NCBI GenBank assembly: GCA_015698045.1
Contig: BLAL01000085.1
Coordinates: 62,001-126,000, forward strand
From: Rhizophagus clarus
Lineage: Eukaryota > Glomeromycota > Glomeromycetes > Glomerales > Glomeraceae
Direction: 5' to 3'
Length of the DNA: 64,000 bases
Shown here piece by piece: positions 33,872 to 44,289 of the stretch; positions within the stretch are counted from its first letter, which is position 1; each line of letters begins with the position of its first letter. The notes below the pieces were generated by a model that saw only the letters and a program-made list of their open reading frames with translations, had not been told where the DNA came from and did not search any database. Made by a program: the position numbers and the translations under genes.

Positions 33872-34269
33872 ATAGATAATATTCCAGTGAGTGATATTCC
33901 AGCGAGCCATATTTCATGAAAAAGAATTGAGGAGGTACAAATCAAAATAATAAGAGAGGCATTACGCCTTCACTATAAAAAAGATAGTAAGCTAGTTAGT
34001 GAATATGCTGGCTATGTAAAAAATTTGTGACAATCGGATGACCAAGAAGAATATATAAAGTCAACTGCCATCATGCTCTTTCCGAATGAAGATGCATATA
34101 ATAGAAAGATGACTAGATATCAAAAATGGTATCAGAGTAAAAAAGACCTTCTTGCTTGTATTGAAAATCTATACAGCCTATTCTATTCAATATCTAAAGA
34201 AGAGTAACCTATGGTTGAAGAAGAAATTGACAAAACAATAGAAGAACTAATTGCAGATGAAGCTGAATA
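33872..34269 (+). pseudogene. Small Polinton ORF, function unknown, broken
   Basis: A frame downstream of PolB1 reads R-E-A-L-R-L-H-Y-K-K-D-S, I-M-L-F-P-N-E-D-A-Y-N-R and Y-Q-K-W-Y-Q-S-K-K-D-L-L, ending in TAA just before the integrase stop on the other strand. Internal TGA codons near 33915 and 34028 and a TAA at 34205 interrupt it. No ATG is found at its start (ATA instead). Length is about 130 codons, helical and charged. Confidence 0.5.
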
Positions 34270-34272
34270 AAT

Positions 34273-35406
34273 TTAATTCGCAAGCACCCACTGGGGCGGA
34301 TACTCAACATCAGGAGGAACTATTTGAAGCTCCTCTCTTACAAAAGACTTTTCCAGACCATTGCCCTCATCATCTATTAGCCAGTATAAGACCGGCTGAT
34401 TTTTTTGTATTAAAGATTCGCAGATCTGATAAATCTTAGAAGACCAATTCATATCAGTTGCGCGTCTTTTTCCTCTCTCATATTCGCTAGAATCAAGCAG
34501 ATATATAACAGAATTATCAAAAGATAATCTTTCCTCATCATATTCCATAGACCCTTTTTGAGGTTTAGAAGGCTTGGCGAAGACATTTTTCTTTTTTATA
34601 GCATCTGCGGGAGAAATGCCAAGCAAGCGGATTATAGAGTTGTTAAGATCTTCTATTATTGAATCAATAACACTAGGTAGGTCTTCTAACTCTATTAAAT
34701 CAGAGGAGGAATCTATTAAGTCATATGCATCAAGAATACTATAGAATCGTTCTTGAAAAGTTCTATTAAATCTTTTAACAATACCCATAGTTTTCTTAGA
34801 CTTAGCCTTCTGAATTTTTACGCCTTGCTTTTTTAGTAATTTTTTACATTCGCCCTTGAATTCAGACCCCTTATCTGATAGAAATACTTTTGGCCAAATA
34901 AGAGGGTTTTCAGGGTCATCATAAATTTTTTCTAAGCATTTCGCAATTGTAGATGAAGTTAAGATCCCTTGTTTATCCTTAACGCTTCTGGCAGACCCCC
35001 TAAGGGCCACACCAATAGGAACAGAAACTTTATATCTTGAAGCTACGTCAATTACATTAAGGAAAAAAAGGTAAATTGTTTGTCCTGACTTAATATGTTG
35101 TGTATAAAGAATATCCGCCTGATGCATCTCATTGGGTGTAGTAATAGAGTTAAAACTTGCTCGTGGAATATATCTAGGATGGGATTTATGCAATAGATGC
35201 AATAACTGTCTTTCAAGCCAGTCCTCCACTTCGTCTAAACTAAAATCATACCCAGCTTTTTGAGAAGCTTTATGCAATTTTTTAGCATTTCGATGATAAC
35301 CAATAGGCTGATAATAAATCTTTTTCAAAGCAATAGAAATATCAAGATTTCGAGCCTCACCAGAATTTATAGAAATAATAGGTAACAATGGGAGTTGAAC
35401 AGGCAT
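34273..35406 (-). CDS. Polinton retroviral-type integrase, catalytic Glu replaced
   Basis: 377 codons, uninterrupted. The rve core has the first catalytic Asp at 98 (H-Q-A-D-I-L), the second at 178 (L-S-D-K-G-S-E-F), and the conserved I-V-E-R-F-N-R-T-F segment reads I-V-K-R-F-N-R-T-F, so the usual catalytic Glu is Lys-211 (AAA, one G-to-A change from GAA). The C-terminus (about 310-377) has an SH3/chromo-like stretch (K-S-F-V-R-E-E-L-Q). Integrases of this family insert Polinton DNA with 6-bp duplications, matching the flanks here. The start ATG overlaps the start of the divergent Gag-like gene by 17 bp. Probably inactive despite the open frame. Confidence 0.9.
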   Translation of the reverse strand: MPVQLPLLPIISINSGEARNLDISIALKKIYYQPIGYHRNAKKLHKASQKAGYDFSLDEVEDWLERQLLHLLHKSHPRYIPRASFNSITTPNEMHQADILYTQHIKSGQTIYLFFLNVIDVASRYKVSVPIGVALRGSARSVKDKQGILTSSTIAKCLEKIYDDPENPLIWPKVFLSDKGSEFKGECKKLLKKQGVKIQKAKSKKTMGIVKRFNRTFQERFYSILDAYDLIDSSSDLIELEDLPSVIDSIIEDLNNSIIRLLGISPADAIKKKNVFAKPSKPQKGSMEYDEERLSFDNSVIYLLDSSEYERGKRRATDMNWSSKIYQICESLIQKNQPVLYWLIDDEGNGLEKSFVREELQIVPPDVEYPPQWVLAN

Positions 35407-35808
35407 ATATTGATTTATTAGATAGCAATTTAGAATTGCGGATAAAGTTGATAAAAGAGAAAACTACTACCATTAGAAATAAGAAAAAGATTCGTAAGCT
35501 CACAAATAATCTAGAGTGATGTGAGTTATATATAAAATATCTTGAGAAAAATCTCATATCTCGTGAGGATGAGATAGATAGATTAAAAGCAGAATATCAA
35601 TCTACCTTACTTAATCTCAAAAAATGTCAGGATCATTTAGAGCTAAAGGAAGAGGCATTAATCACTCAAGATAACCGAATCATTCTGCTAGAAGAAACAG
35701 TAGAAAAGCTCAAAAGTCAAATTCTCAAGATATCACATTTTCAAAATACTAGTAATAAACATTCTGAAGAAGAACAAAAAAATATGGCCATACCTGATAT
35801 TTTAATAA

Positions 35809-37562
35809 GAAAAATTGTTGGTGCCACCCCGGGTGGTACATGATTTTTTTGCCACCCCTATCACGTGATTCTAATTAATTGTTTATTTTGTTTTTTTATA
35901 CGCGATTTTTTTTTTAATTTTTTGCCGCTTTTTACTTTCGTTACTTTCAGTATGTTTTATTTTTTTAAATCATTTTTTTTTTATTATAAATCAGCATTAA
36001 ATAATGTTCTTTTTTTTGTAAGTGCTTATTTTCTTGGCTTGGGAGCTTCTGGTAAGTTTCTTTTTCAGCATTGTCAATTTTATTTTTGTTAATTAACGTT
36101 AACACTTTCTTTTGCAGGTTAATCTTTTTGACGGTTAACAGCTTTAGACTTCGTCGTCAAGTTTCCAGTAAATGGTAAGTTCAAGACACTTTGAATCTTT
36201 AGATTTGCCTTCTTTAACTAACCATCTTTTCTTATTTTTTTTTTCGGCTGGGCTTTTCTTTTTTTGCGATTTTATTTTCATTTTGTTTTGGGTATTTTCA
36301 TTTTTTATTTCGTTCTTTATCACACCTTTTCATAATTCTTTCATCCTTCATTGTTTTTTTGTTCCCTCTCGTCCTTTATCATTTCTTTTTACTATTACTT
36401 TCATCTTTTATTGTTTCTTTTGCTTCCACTTTCGTTTCTTTTGCTTCCCTTTCATTCTTTATCGTTCCTTTTATTCTTTTTTCCTTCTTGATCATTCCTT
36501 TTGTTCTCTCTCATTAATCATTACTTTTGTTTCCCCCTCATCTTTGATCTCTCCTTTCATCATTATTTCATCCTTGATTGTTCCTTTCATCATTAATCGC
36601 TCCTTTCATCATTATTTTGTCCTTGATCGTTTCATTTGTTCCTTCTTCATCCTTGATCTCTCCTTTTATTATTATTTCATCCTTAAACGTTACTTTTGTT
36701 CCCTTCATCCTTGATCTCTCCTTTCATTATTATTTTATCCTTTCATTTCCCTTTTATCCTTAATTGCTCCTTTCATCATTATTTTATCCTTGATCATTTC
36801 TTTCGTTCCCTCTTCATCCTTGATCTCTCCTTTCATCATTATTTTCGTTTCTTTCATTTTCTCTTCATTCTTGATCTCCCCTTTCATCATTATTTCGTCC
36901 TTGATTGTTATTTTGTGCCCCCTTCATCCTTAATCGTTTCTCTTTTGTCATTATTTCATCCTTGATCTTTTTTTTTCGTTCTCTTTTTGTCTTTGATTGC
37001 TCCTTGCATCACTATCTCGTCCTTGATCATTTATTTCGTTCTTCTTTCATTCTTGATCACTCCTTTCAGCATTCTTTTATTCCTGATCACTCCTTTCATC
37101 ATTATCTTCCTTGATCTCTCCTTTCATCATCCCTTCATCCTCGATTTCTCTTTTTGTTCCTCATTTTCTTTCTTATTTTACTTTATCCCTTTTACTTCTT
37201 TTCATTATACATCTCTTTCTTTGCTATTGTAATTTGTTATTAGATGTCATTCGTATCATTTATTACTAGTACTGTAAACTAAATAAATAATTGTTTATCT
37301 ATAGCATATATGATACAATACAAAATTACAAATTTTAATAAAAAAGTTACTAAAGTTTATTAAGTTATTTCGGATGTTTTACTATTGTATTTATATTGTA
37401 TTTTATCAAAATTTAATTCTTACGAAAATTTTTTTTATGAAAAAAAATTTTAAAGTTAAAAATTAACCGATTAAAAATTAGCCAATCAAATTATATTTTT
37501 AAGTCACGTGATAGGGGTGGCAGAAAAACCGATACCACCTGGGGTGGTACCTAGATAACTTC
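35809..37562. mobile_element. 1.75-kb Mutator-like TIR element with 9-bp duplication
   Basis: TTTTAATAA occurs at 35800-35808 and 37563-37571. Ends GAAAAATTGTTGGTGCCACC and GGTGGTACCTAGATAACTTC (reverse) form TIRs of about 60 bp, including GCCACCCCTATCACGTGA. A 9-bp duplication fits MULE-type elements. Removing the element and one duplication restores the host frame (D-I-L-I-N-I-A-T-A-L). The interior holds a short spliced-looking leader (micro-exon ending at 36050, reading L-G-L-G-A-S-G, donor gtaagt) and about 1 kb of 'cctttcatcattatttcatc' repeats. No transposase. Confidence 0.9.
36230..37230. repeat. Pyrimidine-rich repeat 'tcctttcatcattattt'
   Basis: Roughly 25 degenerate copies of a 30-bp motif (cctttcatcattatttcatc + cttgatct) on the plus strand. 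Open frames of 60-180 codons are composition artefacts. It resembles the tract at 1.9-2.67 kb. Confidence 0.85.
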
Positions 37563-37933
37563 TTTTAATAAATATCGCTACAGCACTAGATCGGGTGGAA
37601 GCATATATTGATGGGGATACATCATTTAACCCCAAAAATACACTAAATGGAATACGAATCTTATTAACAACTGCTCGTGAACTTATGCAAAAACATGCTC
37701 AAGATGCTATTAACATGCAAGGTTTATACCATATTGCTAATGATCGAATCAATGGCCTTAGGAATGATTTAACAACTACTAGAAATCAATGTATTCGAAG
37801 AGCTCAGCTACTGACTTTAGCATATAATAATGAGGTAAATGAGCGTTGACATTGGTGGCAAATAGCTCAAGATAGGCAAATTAATGGTCAAAGAATAGCC
37901 TTAAGAAAGCAAAACTGAATAAATGTATTAGTA

Positions 37934-38851
37934 CAGTCCTGGACATAAGTAACTGTACCCCTGTAATTTCTGAAGTTAAATAACAACTTTCATTAAAATT
38001 TTTTTTTAAATTCAAGTACAATAATAACCTTGATAATATGTAAAATTACAGGCTTTTATGATACGTAGATCAGGAATTAGATGATCGGTAAATTTTGTGT
38101 TTCAAAAAAAGTTATCTTCTTTTACGTGAATATTTTCATTTTTTTATTATTTCATGCCCTGACCTCTTAGTTATATAGAATTTTTTTTTGATATATTAAT
38201 TTTTTAAGAGTCATTAAACGGTTTTCTAGAGTTTTAATCAAATTAGATGCATAGCCAGAGAATTTTAATTATGTTATAATCTTCCTTTTATTTTATTGTG
38301 ATTTTTGAATGGTGTTTAGAATTATTAACTTTATGCAGAATTTACTCTAAATTATATTTACTAAAAAACTTATAGGAATAAGCCAAGAGATCCCTTTTAT
38401 AGATATTATGCATAAAATGAGTATTGAGGTTCTACTGAAAGCAAATTGGTTTACTAAACCTCAGAGCTAAAAAAATCACTATAAAAATGGATTTTTTGCA
38501 TATGATATGATTTTTTTCATTATTTAAGACTTTATTTTAATGTTATTCTTGGCCCAATAAATGGCTATAATCTTAATTATAATGAATGTAAGTAACTATT
38601 TTTTCAAAATTTCACTTTAATTTGATTGAATATTTGCGCACAAAAAACTGTTTTGTATAATTTATTAGAAAAGATCGTCATTTTGCAGCTAAAATTCACC
38701 GATCATCTAACTCCTGATTTATATGTTATACAAACCTCTAATTTTGTAAATGATCAAGATTAAGAATGACCTTCAACCCTGGAAATTTTTAGGGTAGGTT
38801 ATCACATGACTTCAAAAAATATTGGGGTACAGATACTTATGACCAGGCCTG
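37934..38851. mobile_element. 918-bp Tc1/mariner-like foldback
   Basis: TA|CAGTCCTGGACATAAGTAACTG at 37934 is mirrored by a CAG(A)TACTTATGACCAGGCCTG|TA end at 38851. Inverted similarity continues deep inside (gatcaggaattagatgatcg versus cgatcatctaactcctgat). Removing it with one TA restores the frame of the Gag-like gene. No transposase frame. Confidence 0.9.
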
Positions 38852-40046
38852 TAGGAGAAAAGGCCATCCTTCAGCTAATAAATGAGAGACGCAAAGCTGA
38901 GGCAGACTTAGCAGAATTCAATCGGGCATTTGTATTTAATAGATACCAAAAATGGAAGGGTAGGGAATTAAATTCATGACAAATTATTTTGAATTTACAA
39001 AACAATCCTCCAGGAAACATGGCTACAATACAAGATGTCATGCATACATTAGCACCATTACTTGCACAATTACCCAATTATGATGGACAGGAACCACCAG
39101 ACTTATATTATCAAAAGCTTAGAAATATAAATGAGATGGCACATCCCTTAACCATTGCTGCCTTTAATGCCGCTGCAAGATGTCAAGTTATGATAAATAA
39201 GATGACAGGTAGGTTTGCACCTGTTCCTGCCAATGATCCTTATGCAGCAGGTAATCCAGCGATTAATACTGAACCTCTTTTTCTAAATTAGTTGCGTGAA
39301 AAATATAGAGAAGTTACGGTAGGGACTAACCGAAGTGCTATATTTGCTCTTGTTAATGAAAAGTTTTTAGAGACAGATACTCCAGATAGTTATGAAAAAT
39401 GAATCAAACCACTAGTACAAGCAATGCCAGATGCTGATGCCTTACCTTATCTATTTAATCAATTGCCTTCTGATTTAGAAATGAGAGTTAGAATTGCTAA
39501 TCCTGCTACAGTCATTGCATTTTTTACAGACTTGCGTAATATATGGTATGAAAGTGCAGGCAAAAGAATACAAGCTCATACAATAGCTCCAGTTAATTAT
39601 ACAGCTCAACCACAAAAAGATGATTTTAAAATTCATCTAGCAAGAGATTTGGCATATACAGGAATAGGAACAGATAACGCTACATTAGAAAATTTTATTT
39701 ATGAAGAACTTAAAAAAAGACTGGGAGGACAAACAGCACATGTTAGAAAGAGTCCCTTTACACCCAGAAGTGCATATGCCACGAAGAAAGTTATTAGAAA
39801 AGTGGTACAAAAAGCTAAGCAAACCAGGAATTGCTCAGCATATGGAAAGGCTGGTCATACAAAAGTTAATTGTCCTAGACTTAAGTGGACTAAGAAAGTT
39901 AATTATGTATATCAAGATGAGGAAGAAGATCCTGAAGACTCTGAAGAATACATATTGGAAGAAGAAGATTCTGAAGAAAAAATCGAAGAGGATGATGAAT
40001 ATATTAATGATGATGATATTGATGATGAACCACGAAATTGCTATAC

Positions 40047-40053
40047 TTTAAAA
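40047..40053 (+). promoter_or_regulatory. Candidate -1 frameshift heptamer T-TTA-AAA
   Basis: In the Gag frame the codons are ACT TTA AAA AAA AAG, giving the slippery heptamer T TTA AAA followed by A AAA AAG. The Gag frame stops at 40083, and the open frame carrying linker and protease is exactly the -1 frame. This is the layout of retroviral gag/pro frameshifting. A single-base indel in the A9 run is the alternative. Confidence 0.4.
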
Positions 40054-41224
40054 AAAAAGTGGTGCGAAGTGGAGTACCAATAAAAATGAATACCAAGAAG
40101 TCCCTTACTTCCAAATCTCATGCTGAAAGTGCTAAATCAAAGAGGGCATCGGGCAATATAACAATGGCCACAGAACAAATGAAAAAAATAGCCTTAAAAT
40201 CTATGGTATCATCAGTAATCCCACATTATCCTAAAGAGATTCTTGTAGAAATTGCGAAATTTCTTAATATGATATATCCCAAATTAAAAGGCCATTGCTT
40301 GAATACTGTTATGTCAAATGATACCATTAAAAGAAGAGAGCTAGCATGGGAGAATGTTAATAGCTATATTCAAGATGTCTTGTTACCACTATTACAGGCA
40401 GTAAATACTGAGCAGAAGCCTCTTTTACAAGTTCTGTCTTCTTCTCAGACTGCATCTGTTCAGGAAGAGCACCAAGCCGAAAGAAAGGCAAATAATATTA
40501 TGGAAATAGAAACATTGCCAGATAATAACCACTCAGAAGGCAGGCATACTTTGAATCATGCTATCAAGGCATATGCTTAGTGTCGCTCAGCTGAAAAAAA
40601 AAATAGCCAAATATATTGGCCAAAGCCCTTAGAGATAAATTTTTTATAAATAAAGGATGCCGATGATGTTGCGACCATTTATTGCAAGATAGAATGTTTG
40701 GAAATACCTTGTGCAATGATTGATACGGGATCAGATTCTTCTATATTTTCAGATAATATTGCAGAATTAGTTGAAGAGCTTTTGGGTATCAAAATTAATA
40801 GGAAAAAGATCCATACGCTTAATGGAGTTGCAAGCAAATTCCTATCCATTGGCACTATGGAGGATATTCCTATAACAATTGGTTAAGGAGAAAATACAGT
40901 CACTATTACAGATGAATTTTCTGTTGTGCCTGCAGAAAAGGATCAGAATAGAAATGCTAAATCTTTAGTAATTCTTGGGACGTAATGGCAGTATCGTGCA
41001 GGTTGAGAGCCTTTAGTGAAGGGGGAATTTAAGGCAAGCCGAAATGGAAAGACTATCACCATCCCCCTATCAGTTCACAAATTCCAGCGTAATGTTTTTA
41101 CTGTAGAAAAAGAGCCAGAACCTGTAAAAAAAAACTAGCTAATCAAACTTGTCAGTATTGTAGAAAGGAATTCAGATATCCCTGTAAATTAAGAGAACAT
41201 ATGAAAAGAAATAATAATTGTTCA

Positions 41225-41310
41225 TGAAAAGTGACTGACTGCCCACGAAAAATGACTGACTGCCCACAAAAAATGACTGACTGCCCACGAGTGATTGACT
41301 GCTTATGGAA
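41225..41310 (+). repeat. Short tandem repeat coding K-M-T-D-C-P-R
   Basis: Four copies of a 21-24-bp unit (aaaatgactgactgcccacg), in frame at the C-terminus of the Gag/protease gene and encoding a Cys-containing heptad. Confidence 0.85.
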
Positions 41311-41344
41311 AAATATGGTGCCTATTCATCTGTCATTAGCTTAG

Positions 41345-41961
41345 ACACGCATCCAGAAAGTATATTTTTTTGAATATTTATACTATTCTTTGCATTTTCC
41401 CATTTTTTTAGTCCAAAATTCAGTATCATAGTGAATATTATACACTATAATAAAACCATATTCATTTTTATTCCTCCCCAGTTCCCTGCCAGTTCCTTGA
41501 TAGTTCTAGGAATGTTCCAGGAATGTTCCAGGAACTATAGAAGGATTAGTTTGCAGATTTCTCATGATTTTATTTATTCGATAAGCACATTTATGATTAT
41601 ACATGAATTAAAAAAAAAGAGAAAGGCCCAATATGGGCAAACTTTATTATTATATATATGCAGATCCCTTAAAGGCTATTTACACATCAAATTTATTTCA
41701 GAGAATGTGAACCGAGTTCATAATGTCACGTGCGTGGCGTAGTAAATAATATTATTTCACAAACTTGACCAAGATATGGTCGATATCATCCTGGCTTAAT
41801 TTTGCTATAGGCTTTTATGTCGCACAGGCATTGCATCATTATACGTGACCTATTCTCATATACATTTGTTAAAATAATACTTTATTTATGAAATAAATTG
41901 TTACTGGAATCTGGCCTATAATACATAAAATTTGCGACTATAGCACTACATGATACTAAAA
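41345..41961. other. Polinton spacer, no supported gene
   Basis: Between the converging Gag/protease and header-like genes. One plus-strand frame of 103 codons (41431-41742) has no recognisable features. Confidence 0.4.
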
Positions 41962-42303
41962 TTATGGAGAATATACAGTGACATGAAAGTGATCCACTCG
42001 AGGTTGAAATGGATCATTAAAAAAATCAGAAATATAGGCTTGAGAGTTCATTGGTCTTTCACTAACGGTTCCAGGATAGATCTGACGAATACTTAGAGAA
42101 AGATTAGAAAATTGTACTCCCAACAGGCCTAACTGGTTTAACTGGTTACGAATTGCATTTTCAAGTATGCTAACCCTTTGACCTGTGTTGATTGTAATTG
42201 CTTGAGCTACTTGATTGCTTGGAAGATTGAAGAGGTTCCTTATGGGAACGATAAGACAATTGAGAGTGATATCAATACCATCCCTATCATTGTTATTGGT
42301 CAT
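41962..42303 (-). CDS. Crinkler-header-like small protein
   Basis: 113 codons. I-T-L-N-C-L-I-V-P ... Q-A-I-T-I-N-T-G-Q-R-V-S-I-L-E-N-A-I-R-N-Q-L followed by L-S-L-S-I-R-Q-I resembles the ubiquitin-like N-terminal header of Crinkler (CRN) proteins. In that family a short beta strand with Cys, a variable loop, 'I-x2-x(T/S)-V-x-x-L-K-x-A-I' and an 'L-x-L-W/I' strand occur in this order. No CRN C-terminal effector domain follows. Its ATG overlaps the stop of the upstream gene (ATGA), a compact arrangement typical of viral-type gene clusters. Similarity was judged by eye only. Confidence 0.45.
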   Translation of the reverse strand: MTNNNDRDGIDITLNCLIVPIRNLFNLPSNQVAQAITINTGQRVSILENAIRNQLNQLGLLGVQFSNLSLSIRQIYPGTVSERPMNSQAYISDFFNDPFQPRVDHFHVTVYSP

Positions 42304-42554
42304 TGTGTAGCGAGTTTCCTAAATTTAAGAGCCCATAGTGAGTATTTTTTATGTCGCATCGCGAGCATACATAACTTCTGGCATATACTTACCTTAATTT
42401 TTTGCGGGAAGGTTGACTCAACTTCTACCTGTATTTTTCGCGCTTTATATTTGTTTCTGGGCTCGCAGAATAATAAAAAGCCAGCAGGTATATGATTAAC
42501 ATTGTCGTCTGATGCCAAGAGTTCTATAAAAGCACATGTAAACGAAATCCTCAT
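42300..42554 (-). CDS. Small Polinton ORF, function unknown
   Basis: 84 codons from ATG 42554 (M-R-I-S-F-T-C-A-F-I-E-L-L), ending in TGA that overlaps the next ATG by 4 nt. Basic, with a central K-x-K-A-R-K-I-Q-V-E-V-E stretch. No family recognised. It could be the N-terminal half of a gene continuing into 41962-42303 through a frame change. Confidence 0.5.
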   Translation of the reverse strand: MRISFTCAFIELLASDDNVNHIPAGFLLFCEPRNKYKARKIQVEVESTFPQKIKVSICQKLCMLAMRHKKYSLWALKFRKLATQ

Positions 42555-42826
42555 ACCTTTTCACATGGAGATCTACTTTGCAAGACATATAGTTGGCTTT
42601 ACGCCTGACAATCTTGAAATTGTGACTCCTTCAGCCCTCCATAACATATGGTTTTGACGTTATTATTTACTTATATGGTAGGCCTTATGTTGCAACTAGA
42701 CCTTCTTTCACATTTTTTCTCATGTTTGTTTGGGGAAAAAATTTATTTTGTCGCACAATTTGGCCAAAAGCGCAGTGCATGGCTCAACAATTCTTCTGAG
42801 ATGATGATCATTTCTCCAGACTAGCA

Positions 42827-43033
42827 TTAATCGATCTGCTTGGAAAAATTGGAATCAGAAATATCAAACATTTTACTAACATCACTTTTAAACAATTTTA
42901 CAAGGTTTTCTAGTCTCTTCAAATTTTTCTCAAATACTTTGGTTAGCTCCTCCAGATCGCTAGGCAAATTATTGGATGAGGAAACATAGCCAAGCTGGCT
43001 CATCTCTGGCTCCTCTTTTTTATCATTTTCCAT
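42827..43033 (-). CDS. Small coiled-coil-like Polinton ORF
   Basis: 68 codons from an ATG. An acidic N-terminus, then L-E-E-L-T-K-V-F-E-K-N-L-K-R-L-E-N-L-V-K with leucines spaced for a short coiled coil. Function unknown. Confidence 0.5.
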   Translation of the reverse strand: MENDKKEEPEMSQLGYVSSSNNLPSDLEELTKVFEKNLKRLENLVKLFKSDVSKMFDISDSNFSKQID

Positions 43034-43103
43034 TCCTTATCTGCAGAAATTAGTCTAATTATGTATGAAGAAAAAAAAAATATAACTATTAATTATTACT
43101 GGA

Positions 43104-43310
43104 TCAGACTCCTAGATAATTATACAGTTCAGGATAATCAAACACGTTTACCACCCTATCTTGCCTTATATTTTTAACAGTAATAAAGCCAGTTGCCCTA
43201 TCATATGTATGTTCATATTTGGCCAGATTACATAATGGCAAATACTGTGTAGGGCTAGTAGTGAACTTTCCCATTGTCTTACGACGATTATTCCTCGATT
43301 TTCTACCCAT
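43104..43310 (-). CDS. Small basic Polinton ORF, function unknown
   Basis: 68 codons, M-G-R-K-S-R-N-N-R-R-K then Y-L-P-L-C-N-L-A-K-Y and a C-terminal F-D-Y-P-E-L-Y-N-Y-L. The highly basic start suggests nucleic-acid binding. It lies between two other minus-strand small genes with spacers of about 20-70 bp. Confidence 0.5.
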   Translation of the reverse strand: MGRKSRNNRRKTMGKFTTSPTQYLPLCNLAKYEHTYDRATGFITVKNIRQDRVVNVFDYPELYNYLGV

Positions 43311-43330
43311 TACTAGATAGACCGATGGAT

Positions 43331-43582
43331 TTAATTTTTTCTACAAGCTCGAGTTGGGTTCCTTTTAGGTATCGCCTTCTTATTGTTGGATTTCACCTTC
43401 TTATTCCCAGTTTTTTCAAAGCCGGTAGTTTTCCATGGCTCATAATCTGACTCGGATGAACTGGACTCAGATGAACAATAGAAGGAGGAAAATAATGTAT
43501 CTAAACGATTATCTATATCATCCAGCCTTTTCTCTAGCGCTCTGATTTTTTCAAAAACTACTTCATGATCGACTGATTTCAT
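43331..43582 (-). CDS. Small Polinton ORF with coiled-coil start, function unknown
   Basis: 83 codons. V-F-E-K-I-R-A-L-E-K-R-L-D-D-I-D-N-R-L-D is heptad-like, followed by a Ser/Glu stretch and a Lys-rich tail. First of a run of minus-strand small genes (43582 down to 41962). Confidence 0.5.
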   Translation of the reverse strand: MKSVDHEVVFEKIRALEKRLDDIDNRLDTLFSSFYCSSESSSSESDYEPWKTTGFEKTGNKKVKSNNKKAIPKRNPTRACRKN

Positions 43583-43628
43583 TTTAGTAATATTTTTATA
43601 ACTGTATATTATTGTACCAAAAAAAAAT

Positions 43629-44217
43629 ATGTATAATATCCTAGAAATACCTAAGCTACTTGAAGCTATCTTTGCCTTTCTCAGTCGAAAAGATCTTTAT
43701 AGGAGTTATGCCAGAGTAAATCAACAATGGAATGTTGTATCTAAGCATGTTATTCAGAAAAAAAAGAAAAGCTGAGTTTATTAGTATTCCCAGCATTCGT
43801 GATAATATTCTTTTTCACCTATATGATAATCACGTTGGCCTAGCTAACATTGTTAACTATTGCAAGGTTAGTGATATATGGAGTAATATTCTTAATCGGT
43901 TAAGTGCAAGGACTAATTCTCTTTCTATGTTATATCGCCATAAAGCTTTCTTAAATGCTTTTCACTATAGTAGAAGAAGGCAATTTCTTCATAATAAAAA
44001 ACGATTTATAAGCTATTTTACAAGACGTGATACACAATATCATTTAAAACATGACCATGAACTAAACAGGTACTACCAGGATATCTGTTCGCTTTACGAA
44101 CTAAGGGATGAATTTCTTAGACTGGCCAGAGTCTTCCGTTCCTATGACTATATACCAAATACTGCGGATGAATTTCGTAGGCTAGCCAGAGTTTTTCGGA
44201 CTATTAGACTTCCTTGA
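43629..44217 (+). pseudogene. F-box-type protein carried by the Polinton, frameshifted
   Basis: ATG 43629 begins I-L-E-I-P-K-L-L-E-A-I-F-A-F-L-S ... Y-A-R-V-N-Q-Q-W, a convincing F-box (Leu/Pro start, Trp near residue 40). At a run of A near 43755 the frame shifts by one base into the open frame that runs to TGA 44217. The C-terminal part holds two copies of D-E-F-x-R-L-A-R-V-F-R. F-box proteins link targets to SCF ubiquitin ligases. Such genes are abundant in the presumed host, so this is probably captured cargo. Confidence 0.6.
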
Positions 44218-44289
44218 TCTATTGATCTGCGGGAGATGGCCTACCTGAAAAAAAAAATCAAATAATTTTTGGGTGAATGCTATCTAATC

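Larger units (their letters stand above)
35388..41344 (+). pseudogene. Gag-like polyprotein with CCHC knuckle, retropepsin and C2H2 finger
   Basis: From ATG 35388: a coiled-coil-rich N-terminus (L-E-L-R-I-K-L-I-K-E-K, L-L-E-E-T-V-E-K-L-K) interrupted by a 1.75-kb and a 0.92-kb transposon; a retroviral-Gag-like region at about 39000-39580 (Y-L-F-N-Q-L-P-S-D-L-E-M-R-V); a zinc knuckle near 39830 (C-x2-Y-x4-H-x4-C, second Cys changed to Tyr); an acidic tract; then, in the -1 frame after 40050, a linker and an aspartic protease (M-I-D-T-G-S-D-S-S-I-F near 40716, V-I-L-G-T near 40968); and a C2H2 finger and K-M-T-D-C-P repeats to TAG 41344. Scattered TGA/TAG/TAA stops disable it. No reverse transcriptase follows. 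Its start overlaps the integrase start, which argues that it is native to the Polinton. Confidence 0.8.

Noticed and set aside
36172..37232. Plus-strand frames up to 180 codons
   Set aside because: Phe/Ser/Ile repeat peptides from a degenerate 30-bp pyrimidine repeat inside a non-autonomous element.
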